A stretch of 39,542 bases of DNA from positions 1 through 39,542 of the IMG/VR virus record IMGVR_UViG_3300032931_000509; one strand, 5' to 3'. A model generated the notes under the pieces. That model searched no databases and was not told the origin of the DNA. It saw nothing but the letters and a program-made list of their open reading frames with translations. Made by a program: the position numbers and the translations under genes. Source of the DNA: a virus. Positions within the stretch are counted from its first letter, which is position 1. Each line of letters starts with the position of its first letter. Below, piece after piece: positions 8,614-15,674 of the stretch.

Positions 8614-10127
8614 TTAGTCCCGTTCCAACCAACTTTCTTGCCCGTCTTCGGATTGGTTGCTGTTTTCGTAAATGAGGTTCCTTCCTTTCCCGGCAGCCCG
8701 CTAATGAGCTTGCCCCAGTTTTTAGGCCGCCAGTCTTTTACAAACGGCTCTATCAAACTGTTATAGTATTTATTCAACTGCTCCGGTGTTTCATCGGGAT
8801 ATTTCGTTATGTGGTCTGCCAATGCCCTGTATGCCTTATCGTAATAAAGTGCCAATTCCGCTTTCGGTTGTTTCTCGCCGCCTATTACTAAATTGCCAAG
8901 TGATGCAAAGTACATCTGGGCCTGCGGGCTCTTCAATGGGTCATCATCCGGCGATTTCTTGAGATTCAGTACCGACTGGGCCTGGGTGATCCCGCAAATT
9001 CCCGGGACCATGGCCGTGATCTCGGTATTCGTCATGGAATTGGGATTAGCCAGAACCTTCGTATAGTTCTTCCAGTAAGTTTCCGGATCGGTGATCGTAG
9101 TGTACGGATTCGGTTTGCCCTCTTTTAATATCGCCTGCCGTCGATCACCCTTGCCCAATTCCGCTCCCCGCCAGTCTGCGACAGTTGTTTTATTCGAAAA
9201 CAATACCCTGTCCGTAAAACAGGTTTTAAGATAATCGTTCAACTTTTTTATATCGCCGGTTTCCGCTATATTCGCCGCTTCTAATTGGTACTCGGCCTTT
9301 TTTGTCTCCTCATCCTGGTTCCACATCAACTGCAGGTAGTTACCCTTGCGCTTCGCGGCCGTTCTGATCTCATCCTTATCGGCCGAGGTCAGCCGCTGCA
9401 CGAGATTATCGCTCATCAGAACGCCGAGATCACCGCTCTCCATTACCTGCTTAGTGATTTCCGGATCCCGCTCGATAGCCTCCATCGCCACATCAAGTGC
9501 GAGAAGGTGCATGTCCTCCTCTGCCCAGCCCGGCGCAGCCATACCCAACCTCTCGTGCTCGTTGGTATGTGCCCTGTATTTCCCCTCCATCTCTTTTCGT
9601 GTCCGGTCTACAACTTCATCGTCGTCATTGGCGATATCGAGATATTCCTGCGCGAATATCTTCCGAAAAGCAGGCTGGTCCAGTCTTATCTTCTGAATCA
9701 CATTCGCACGGGATGAATTGAAAATTTTAAGCTCTTCCTTATCGGCCTTGATAGCAAGGTCCGTCGAAAGCTCATTCCTTGCCCGCGGATCCTTAACCTT
9801 CGCGAGATAGTCTCCCGACCATTGTTTGTATTCCTGGTCGAACTTCACCGCGTGGTTATCGTAATTCGTATCGCCGGTCCGCCGCACTTCCGAATCGCTC
9901 TCGAACTGCTGGTATGCCAATTGCCCTTCGTTGTACTGGTTCGCATAATCGGCGTATCGCCTCCTCATCAGGACATCCTGGAACTGATTGCCCGCCCGCG
10001 ATATAGTCGCTCCCATCCGCTGCAGGGCATCCGATTCGCCGCTGAACATATTCGGGTTAACCGACCCGGCAATCGACGGTGCCGCCTGCGGCGCCTGTTT
10101 TCTCGGTCCTGCTATCAATTCGGGCAT
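8595..10127 (-). CDS. Internal virion protein, T7 gp15-like
   Basis: A 510-aa, largely helical protein between the gp14-like and gp16-like genes, the gp15 position of T7-type phages, where the product forms part of the DNA-ejection conduit. No signal peptide or membrane segment is visible. The N-terminus is Pro/Ala-rich. Long charged helices fill roughly residues 40-300. The C-terminus ends in a small beta-like tail (KKVGWNGTKWIPIP). Its last codons overlap the polyvalent gene by 19 nt, indicating translational coupling. The call rests on gene order and helical character; no catalytic motif is seen. Confidence 0.6.
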   Translation of the reverse strand: MPELIAGPRKQAPQAAPSIAGSVNPNMFSGESDALQRMGATISRAGNQFQDVLMRRRYADYANQYNEGQLAYQQFESDSEVRRTGDTNYDNHAVKFDQEYKQWSGDYLAKVKDPRARNELSTDLAIKADKEELKIFNSSRANVIQKIRLDQPAFRKIFAQEYLDIANDDDEVVDRTRKEMEGKYRAHTNEHERLGMAAPGWAEEDMHLLALDVAMEAIERDPEITKQVMESGDLGVLMSDNLVQRLTSADKDEIRTAAKRKGNYLQLMWNQDEETKKAEYQLEAANIAETGDIKKLNDYLKTCFTDRVLFSNKTTVADWRGAELGKGDRRQAILKEGKPNPYTTITDPETYWKNYTKVLANPNSMTNTEITAMVPGICGITQAQSVLNLKKSPDDDPLKSPQAQMYFASLGNLVIGGEKQPKAELALYYDKAYRALADHITKYPDETPEQLNKYYNSLIEPFVKDWRPKNWGKLISGLPGKEGTSFTKTATNPKTGKKVGWNGTKWIPIP

Positions 10128-10141
10128 AATATATCCTGGAG

Positions 10142-10615
10142 TTAAGTTTTAATTTTACTCATCGCGTATGTGCTTGCCATCTGTGACGCCCCGCCGAACA
10201 GGGCCGTCCACACGCCCATCTTGCCCGCCCGGGCCGCCGACTTCGCCTCCATCCGGTAAATCTCGGCCATATCCTCCGACCGCCGGGCCTGCGACTCGCC
10301 CTCGAACCCGGTCCTCGCGATATCGTAGGCGTAATCGTTAATCACCTGCAACTGGTGCTCGGCCGGCGAGCCGGTCATCATCATCCCGCTGCCCGCCGTT
10401 ATCTCCCTGTTGGCCGCAAGGGTGCGCCTCATCTCGATACGTTTGAGCCGCTGGGCCTCGGCGGCCTGGTCCCGCGTAGCCGCCGCCTCGCCGAGCGCTA
10501 ATTGCGATTTATACTTGCCTAACGCCTCGGCACTCTTACCCTGCTGGTTCACTGCCACCGCCTGCACGGTCGCCCCGGCGGCCATTATTGCATAAGGTGC
10601 CCACGGCATAATCAA
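10142..10615 (-). CDS. Internal virion protein, T7 gp14-like
   Basis: A 157-aa protein with the usual gp14 layout: a short hydrophobic Ala/Gly-rich N-terminus (PYAIMAAGATVQAVAV), then a long helix rich in Ala, Gln, Arg and Glu, then a second small hydrophobic stretch (WTALFGGASQMASTYAM). Such proteins sit in the inner core and form the outer-membrane part of the ejection channel. The start overlaps the preceding stop as ATGA; an ATG two codons later at 10609 is an alternative. Order and layout make this fairly secure. Confidence 0.7.
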   Translation of the reverse strand: MIMPWAPYAIMAAGATVQAVAVNQQGKSAEALGKYKSQLALGEAAATRDQAAEAQRLKRIEMRRTLAANREITAGSGMMMTGSPAEHQLQVINDYAYDIARTGFEGESQARRSEDMAEIYRMEAKSAARAGKMGVWTALFGGASQMASTYAMSKIKT

Positions 10616-11049
10616 AATCTCCTGATATACAGATAAAATTCCTTCGTCGCCCGGCGCTGACGCTCGAAGCCTATGTGGTTCAACATTATCTGCGACGCGT
10701 TGAATCCTATTCTCGATCTCGACCTGATCTTCTTTAAACCGTACTTCTCGGCTATAATCTCCGGCATATCACGCATCGCTCTCAGTGCCTCTTTCCAAAA
10801 CGAGCACGAATGTTCGACGTCTTTATCCACTACGATCCAGATATCGCCCAGGCCCGGCCGGGTCAGCATTACACCGGCCGCCGCTATCAATTTGCCGTTA
10901 TACTCGGCGGCGTAGGCAGGCCCCCAGTCCATGTTCAATTTCGCCCACTCCATGATGCGTTCGCGTCCGCAGTTGCGGAGCGTCTCATCCATCGAGTTCT
11001 CGGCCAATAAAATCAAATCCTCAAGATGCGCCACTCGGAGCTTTATCAT
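10612..11049 (-). CDS. GNAT-fold acetyltransferase-like protein, T7 gp13-like
   Basis: A 145-aa protein with the GNAT strand-helix pattern. It opens with MIKLRVAHLEDLILLAENS, has a central sheet with LIAAAGVML and IWIVVD, and ends with an N-acetyltransferase-like NASQIMLNHIGFERQRR helix and strand. T7-type phages carry a GNAT-fold protein (gp13) at this position, needed for internal core assembly, so a structural role is more likely than free acetyltransferase activity. No Shine-Dalgarno is present: an A/T repeat (11050-11083) abuts the start codon directly. Confidence 0.7.
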   Translation of the reverse strand: MIKLRVAHLEDLILLAENSMDETLRNCGRERIMEWAKLNMDWGPAYAAEYNGKLIAAAGVMLTRPGLGDIWIVVDKDVEHSCSFWKEALRAMRDMPEIIAEKYGLKKIRSRSRIGFNASQIMLNHIGFERQRRATKEFYLYIRRF

Positions 11050-11083
11050 ATTTATTATTTACTATTTATTATTTACTATTTTT
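11050..11083. repeat. AATAGTAAATAATAAAT repeat used as a leader and as a 3' end
   Basis: About four units of a 7-8 nt repeat fill the junction between two genes. On the minus strand it supplies the last codons and TAG stop of the gene ending at 11062, and then abuts the ATG at 11049 with no ribosome-binding site. Confidence 0.8.
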
Positions 11084-11409
11084 GTATGTTGTTCCCGAAT
11101 CCAATCATCTAACATCTTCTCCGCTCCTATTTGTGCTTCTATTCGTGTGCAAAAACCTTCTTTTCTCTTAATTGTATCTCCTTGACCCCATCTAAATGTT
11201 GCTTCATAACTAATATCATCACAACTACCCCATTGAATAGCTTCTAATTCCCAATTACCAACATTACAACTTGAACATTGGAAATGTGTCCACTTTTTCA
11301 AATCTTTTTCTGATATTTCAGATGCTGATCTTACCCATCTCCATTTATATTTCAACCGATGGTCGTTACTTAATAAATCATCCCCTTTATGTCTCTCGTA
11401 GTTATTCAT
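11062..11409 (-). CDS. Unknown 115-aa protein
   Basis: I do not recognise this protein. It is hydrophilic and carries a CSSC pair near residue 45 and further Cys residues. Trp is frequent (KWRWVRS, NWELEAIQWGSC, FRWGQGD). Its start overlaps the nozzle gene stop by 4 nt (ATGA), so it is co-translated with the tail nozzle. Its last codons (IVNNK, stop) are encoded by an A/T repeat, so the original C-terminus may have been lost or replaced. Base composition is more A/T-rich than the neighbours, suggesting a late acquisition. Confidence 0.65.
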   Translation of the reverse strand: MNNYERHKGDDLLSNDHRLKYKWRWVRSASEISEKDLKKWTHFQCSSCNVGNWELEAIQWGSCDDISYEATFRWGQGDTIKRKEGFCTRIEAQIGAEKMLDDWIREQHTKIVNNK

Positions 11410-13763
11410 TTTTCCACTTCATAATCGACGATAATTCCCAGCACCGTCAACGGCACTGGGTACGAATCCTGTATGCACATATCCCCGGCAGTCTCGAACC
11501 CGCCGGTGAAACTTATCTTCTTATCGCCCGTGAATAACGGTGTCGCCGCCTCCATTGCATCGGAATTGTCCCTGAATACGTAAGAATCGTAATCCGTCCA
11601 CGTCGGGCCTATCGAGCAGCTCAGCGACTCGAAGAACCTCAGCGTTGTAGCCGAGATCCGCTTGGTCCTGCCCTGCAGCGCCCCGCCCGTTGTCAGGAAC
11701 TCCAGCTTCATCGGCTCCAGTTTCGCGGTATAAGGCAGTCCGATATGCACCCTGTTGTAGTAATCGTCCAGGGTCACTGTATTGGCGTCCACGGTATAAT
11801 CGCCCGCGTACCCGCCGTCGCCCGCGGCGACAACCGCCTTGTCCTCTAAGTGGTCTAAAGTTGTAAACGTATTCTCGACCTGCTCGACCGTCCCGCCCGA
11901 GGTATAGGCGGTGAACGTAACGGAATTAATATCGACCGCATCGGACAGGTCCCGCAGCTCAAAACTCGAACCCGTAACCGTGTGGACCGTATAGACCTGG
12001 TAATTGACCTCATCCATCCCGCCGACCCCGGCGAACCGAACCTGGTCGCCATCGGCAAACGTATGATCCGCCGCCGTTACAACCGCAGGGTTCGCCTGCG
12101 TTATATTCGTTATCGAAACCGCCGCACCTCCGTCGAACGATAACCCGCAGTCTACGAAGAATGCCGAATCCTGATCCGCGAACTCTATCGGCTGAAACTG
12201 CTCGATATACCGCTTCTCGGACCCGCCGATTTCACGCTTGATTATTACCCAAACCTCATCTTCCGGATCGCCGGAAACCACTGCCACACTCTCACAGTCA
12301 CCGTCGAAAACGTACCGGCTCCATCCTAAAATCTCCTGGTTGTCCTCCAGTACGAGGGCAAGCAGCTCCCCGTTATCGCAGACCGACCATAAAATTGATA
12401 ACGGGCTCCGCTGGTACGCTAATTGGGTAATACCGGTATCGGTAATGTGCTCGCTCAGCAGGGTCAGGTCCTCGCTCCGCCAGTTATCGCTGGCGAAGTC
12501 GAATTTCAGCCTCATTATCTTCTCGTTATTGCGCTGCGCGTAAATGACCTGGTTATTGACTAACAAACCCTGTATCTCGGCGCTGCCGTAGGTCGACTGC
12601 CGATTGAGGGTCGAGGCTGATAATGGCTTGCCCGCCGGCGTTTCCAATTTCCACTCATCGCCCGTAGTCCCGATCATCATGTCATTGTGTGAGACGAGCC
12701 AGCGAATAGTATTGACCTGATCGGCTGCAAGCGTGCAGGTATAGGCCGATGTTTCGAGATTCGTAACAAGGAAATTATGCCAGTCGTCCGTCTGAGAGAA
12801 CCATATCGTATCGGGCTCGGCCGCCGTGCCGCCGAAGCATAAACGCTCCCTGTGCAACGTTACCGCGGCCGGCCAGCCCCGGTAATTGCTCCACGAGCCC
12901 TCCGCCCATAAATAAGTTGCAATCGTACCGCCGAGATCGTAAAGGACCGTAGCATTCGCCAATCGCGGAGTCGAGACACCCGTAATCGATACTATTCCCT
13001 GCTTGACGTAATTGGCCGCGACCATCGTATAAGAGCAACTGAAGTACTGTTCGTCCCGGTGAACGTAAACCCCGTACTGATCCGTCATCTTAAGCCGGTA
13101 CTCTGCGTCGGCAACGGTTTCGGTATCGCGGAAATCCATATTCTGCGGATTGTCGCTCGTTGAAGTAAACGTATATACATCCTGCCAGTTGGTGCCGTCG
13201 TAAGACCTCTGTAAATACAGTATTCCCTTCCATCTACTGCTCGTAAGTACGGAGAAATCCTGGCCCATGGCGACTAATAGGGTTGGCGAATTCTGGTCGG
13301 CCTGCGCAACATAAAGCGAATCGGCGGTAAATGACCCGGTTACAGTATTGGCATCGACGGTATGCGACAGTTGCCACAACGCGCCCACGTGTTCGGCGTA
13401 GAAGGTATCCAAACTGGCGGTGATCGTAATGTCCCCGGTAGTCGCCGAAGGCGTCAGCGTCCAGCCGACCGAGGTATTCTGGGCCATGAACGGGCCGCGC
13501 ACGAAGTTCACATCGGCTATCGTCCAGTTCGTATCGCCGAACCTTTGCAGTATCTGCGGATGATAGTCCGGGTGGGCCAGGTACATTACGTTCGCCGACT
13601 GGATGTACTGGACTTCGAACAGGTCCGCCGCAGCGTAAGGTGAAGCAATCGAATAGGCCGAGCCATCCTGCAGTATCTGCTCACCCTGCCCGAAAGCAAT
13701 TACGCCCAGAATGCAACTTATTAAAATCTGAAATCTTAAATCTGAAATCTTAAATCCTATCAT
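11406..13763 (-). CDS. Tail nozzle protein (gp12-like), large C-terminal portion, with signal peptide
   Basis: 785 aa. From residue ~27 onward it reads like the main body of podovirus tail nozzle proteins: ILQDGSAYSIASPYAAADL and EVQYIQSANVMYLAHPDYHP early, then WPAAVTLHRERLCFGGT with FSQTDDWHNF, then MIGTTGDEWKLE. A domain near residues 555-635 resembles the E1-FCCH-like insert common in such proteins (ANPAVVTAADHTFADGDQV, then YTVHTVTGSSFELRD). In relatives this body continues directly from the N-terminal domain, encoded here by the separate upstream gene 13773-14141. Residues 1-26 are instead a signal-peptide-like segment (ISCILGVIAFGQG), partly encoded by a repeat. AAAGGTGAG serves as ribosome-binding site. 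It should form the tail tube end with the gp11-like adaptor. Confidence 0.8.
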   Translation of the reverse strand: MIGFKISDLRFQILISCILGVIAFGQGEQILQDGSAYSIASPYAAADLFEVQYIQSANVMYLAHPDYHPQILQRFGDTNWTIADVNFVRGPFMAQNTSVGWTLTPSATTGDITITASLDTFYAEHVGALWQLSHTVDANTVTGSFTADSLYVAQADQNSPTLLVAMGQDFSVLTSSRWKGILYLQRSYDGTNWQDVYTFTSTSDNPQNMDFRDTETVADAEYRLKMTDQYGVYVHRDEQYFSCSYTMVAANYVKQGIVSITGVSTPRLANATVLYDLGGTIATYLWAEGSWSNYRGWPAAVTLHRERLCFGGTAAEPDTIWFSQTDDWHNFLVTNLETSAYTCTLAADQVNTIRWLVSHNDMMIGTTGDEWKLETPAGKPLSASTLNRQSTYGSAEIQGLLVNNQVIYAQRNNEKIMRLKFDFASDNWRSEDLTLLSEHITDTGITQLAYQRSPLSILWSVCDNGELLALVLEDNQEILGWSRYVFDGDCESVAVVSGDPEDEVWVIIKREIGGSEKRYIEQFQPIEFADQDSAFFVDCGLSFDGGAAVSITNITQANPAVVTAADHTFADGDQVRFAGVGGMDEVNYQVYTVHTVTGSSFELRDLSDAVDINSVTFTAYTSGGTVEQVENTFTTLDHLEDKAVVAAGDGGYAGDYTVDANTVTLDDYYNRVHIGLPYTAKLEPMKLEFLTTGGALQGRTKRISATTLRFFESLSCSIGPTWTDYDSYVFRDNSDAMEAATPLFTGDKKISFTGGFETAGDMCIQDSYPVPLTVLGIIVDYEVEK
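13721..13757. repeat. AAATCTGAAATCTTAAAT repeat at a gene-splitting signal peptide
   Basis: Four units of an about 9-nt repeat beginning at codon 3 of the nozzle gene and encoding ISDLRFQIL, the n-region and start of the hydrophobic core of its signal peptide. Confidence 0.75.
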
Positions 13764-13772
13764 GGCTCACCT

Positions 13773-14141
13773 TTATTTATAGAATCTGATCGTTTTATCC
13801 CCGAACTCCAAAACGTAATTTGTGCCCGTCGAGTGCCCGAACGGGATCAGCCGGCCCTTAACATCGCTGTCCGCGGACTCTGCTATATAGTAAGTGCCCG
13901 GCCTCTTCGACGCCCCGCCCTGGGCCTGGCAATAGAAATTTTCCATTACCCGCACACCCGAATACGCCGCCTTCAGGTCCACCCTGGCCGCCATCTCACC
14001 CGTTATCTCACCGGAATTGAAGGAGTTTATTATCGCCTTCTCCGCGTATGTTAAGCCACAGAGGACACAGAGGACACAGAGAATAATTATCGACACGGAT
14101 TTACACTGATTTACACTGTTTTTTTTATTCTTATTCTTCAT
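13773..14141 (-). CDS. Detached N-terminal domain of the tail nozzle, with signal peptide
   Basis: 122 aa. Residues 35-122 match the N-terminal domain of podovirus nozzle proteins: INSFNSGEITGEMAARVD, then VRVMENFYC, then KRPGTYYIA, then RLIPF, and finally VLEFGDKTIRFYK. In relatives the chain continues, but here it stops at FYK and resumes in the next gene as GEQILQDG. Residues 1-33 are a signal peptide with TYA cleavage site; residues 9-29 are encoded by two repeat families (NSVNQCKSVS from TTTACACTG-type repeats, LCVLCVLCG from CTCTGTGTC-type repeats). It is a paralogue of the N- and C-terminal parts of the gene at 14195-15634. Whether it pairs with the downstream nozzle body is an inference. 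Confidence 0.75.
   Translation of the reverse strand: MKNKNKKNSVNQCKSVSIIILCVLCVLCGLTYAEKAIINSFNSGEITGEMAARVDLKAAYSGVRVMENFYCQAQGGASKRPGTYYIAESADSDVKGRLIPFGHSTGTNYVLEFGDKTIRFYK
14052..14120. repeat. Two adjacent repeat families encoding a signal peptide
   Basis: 14052-14084 is a 9-nt period repeat (CTCTGTGTC on the minus strand) and 14092-14120 a 10-11 nt period repeat (AGTGTAAATC on the minus strand). Together they encode most of the signal peptide of the gene 13773-14141. Confidence 0.85.
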
Positions 14142-14157
14142 TTTAATAACCTTTTTT

Positions 14158-14189
14158 TAACCGTGTTAATCCGTGTTAATCAGTGTCTA
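14158..14189. repeat. TTAATCCGTG repeat between the nozzle paralogues
   Basis: Three units of a 10-nt repeat (CCGTGTTAAT) fill the spacer between the propeller-containing paralogue and the small nozzle gene. The near-identical sequence at 15640-15672 precedes the other paralogue. Confidence 0.8.
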
Positions 14190-14194
14190 AAAAT

Positions 14195-15634
14195 TCAGTT
14201 GCTCTTAAAAAATGCCATTTTCTTGTCGCCTAACGCTATCACGTAAGGATTGGCGTCCTCACATTCGAACGGGATCAGGCGCTTAGCCTCAGCATCGGAT
14301 AACCCGGTCTCTATCTCGTATCCTGGAACCGCCGGAAACCCCGGGGTTCCTGCGTCCATAAACGGAATGCTGCTGCCTTCTACACCATATGCCACATCAT
14401 TCTCTACCCGGTAGTCGGCAATATAAGTGAGATCGGTATCAAGAAGCCATATTCCCGCACCAAACTCGCCGCCGTCGTAATAACCTGAAGAAACAGCTAT
14501 TCGACCTTCCCAATCAAACCAAATTCCATACGAATCAAGTCCCGTATCGTAACTTGCTATGAGATTCAGAGACGTATCAAATTTGTAGACACTTGCATAT
14601 GCCCCGCCTACTCCGTGATCGTGTCTACTACAGGCAACGTAGATAAAATCTCCTATTTTGATAATACCACGACCTTGACCTCCAGTATTGAAGTAATTAT
14701 AATTAGTTCCACCAAAATCTATTGCCGAAACAGTCGTATCAACTGTGAGAGCTTTTCCAGTACAATATATTCTTTGATTTGTGCTATCTATTAGGATATC
14801 TCTCGACAATATACCTACGTCCAGAATCAATACTATACTACCATCAGAGTTCCATTGTATAACAGCACCACTAAGACCCATAGTATAAACATTATCATCA
14901 TCATCAACTGCTATCGTATAATAACTTCCACCCTTATGGACATGCCATACCTCATCCCCGGTTGCTGCATCAAATTTAATCAAACGGTAAGGACCTGACA
15001 CTACTGCATATAAATATTTTTCATCATCTGTAAAACATAAATCACCAACCATGTCACCAGTTTGAGGCCATCCGTCGTCAGGGACGAAAAAGGTATTATC
15101 CGCATTCAAATCCGTATCCCAACGAGTAATGCATGGTTCTGTTCCCGCACCGTGCCCGGAAACAACTATTCCATCACTTGTTACAGCAATGGAAGAGTTC
15201 AAATAACCACCACCTAAACCCTCATAATTCAGAACGGTATAATTAGGATCAAGCCAAACCACCGAATCACTATTCGAAACTACAGTCGCCTCATCCCGAA
15301 ACTGTGCCGGCGGCACTGCCGGCACTTCCGGCACTTCAGGCACAATTACAAGAGAATAATTGTTCGCGATATAATACGTTCCCGGCCGCTTCTCTACCGG
15401 GCCCCATGGCTTGACGAACATATTTTCCAGTACCCGGGCCGCGGAATAATACTTTTCGACGTCCGTCCTGGCCTCAAGCTTCGGTGTGATCTCGCCGTTT
15501 TTGAACGAGTTGATCATCGCCGTCTCGGCGTAGATTGAGCCACATAGAGCACAGAGAACGAATAAAATTATCAGACACGGATTTACACAGATTTCACTGT
15601 TTTTCTTTTTATTATTTTTTATCTTAATTTTCAT
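14195..15634 (-). CDS. Nozzle N-terminal-domain paralogue with a propeller-like insertion and signal peptide
   Basis: 479 aa. The first 90 residues (signal peptide cut at IYA, then MINSFKNGEITPKLEARTD, LENMFVK, KRPGTYYIA) and the last 28 (RLIPFECEDANPYVIALGDK and on) match the small nozzle gene 13773-14141. Between them, residues ~91-440 are an inserted module of repeated short strands: SSIAVTSDGIVVSGHG, CFTDDEKYLYAVVSG, IAVDDDDNVYTMG, IDSTNQRIYCTG, WFDWEGRIAVSSG. This is the pattern of a six- or seven-bladed propeller of the NHL/PQQ type. Pro/Val-rich linkers flank it (VPEVPEVPAVPP, and PGFPAVPG). The insert is clearly more A/T-rich than its flanks. The insertion replaces nine residues of the compact version. 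A carbohydrate- or protein-binding tail decoration is plausible. Confidence 0.75.
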   Translation of the reverse strand: MKIKIKNNKKKNSEICVNPCLIILFVLCALCGSIYAETAMINSFKNGEITPKLEARTDVEKYYSAARVLENMFVKPWGPVEKRPGTYYIANNYSLVIVPEVPEVPAVPPAQFRDEATVVSNSDSVVWLDPNYTVLNYEGLGGGYLNSSIAVTSDGIVVSGHGAGTEPCITRWDTDLNADNTFFVPDDGWPQTGDMVGDLCFTDDEKYLYAVVSGPYRLIKFDAATGDEVWHVHKGGSYYTIAVDDDDNVYTMGLSGAVIQWNSDGSIVLILDVGILSRDILIDSTNQRIYCTGKALTVDTTVSAIDFGGTNYNYFNTGGQGRGIIKIGDFIYVACSRHDHGVGGAYASVYKFDTSLNLIASYDTGLDSYGIWFDWEGRIAVSSGYYDGGEFGAGIWLLDTDLTYIADYRVENDVAYGVEGSSIPFMDAGTPGFPAVPGYEIETGLSDAEAKRLIPFECEDANPYVIALGDKKMAFFKSN

Positions 15635-15672
15635 TGTCTTTTAACCGTGTTAATCAGTGTTAATCCGTGTCT
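15537..15672. repeat. Repeat cluster spanning a gene start and signal peptide
   Basis: Three blocks: 15537-15562 (CTCTGTG family, coding), 15571-15600 (AGTGAAATCTGTG-type, coding) and 15640-15672 (TTAATCAGTG type, leader). The block order matches that at 14052-14189, showing that the two genes and their leaders arose by tandem duplication. Confidence 0.8.
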
Positions 15673-15674
15673 CA

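Noticed and set aside
13679-13771. Intein or self-splicing intron in the split nozzle gene
   Set aside because: The intervening piece is under 100 nt, far too short for either, and contains a good start codon with a ribosome-binding site.
13773-15634. Diversity-generating retroelement variable region in the duplicated tail domains
   Set aside because: BPP-1-like phages carry such elements, but there is no reverse transcriptase gene and no template/variable pair with adenine-specific differences in the window.
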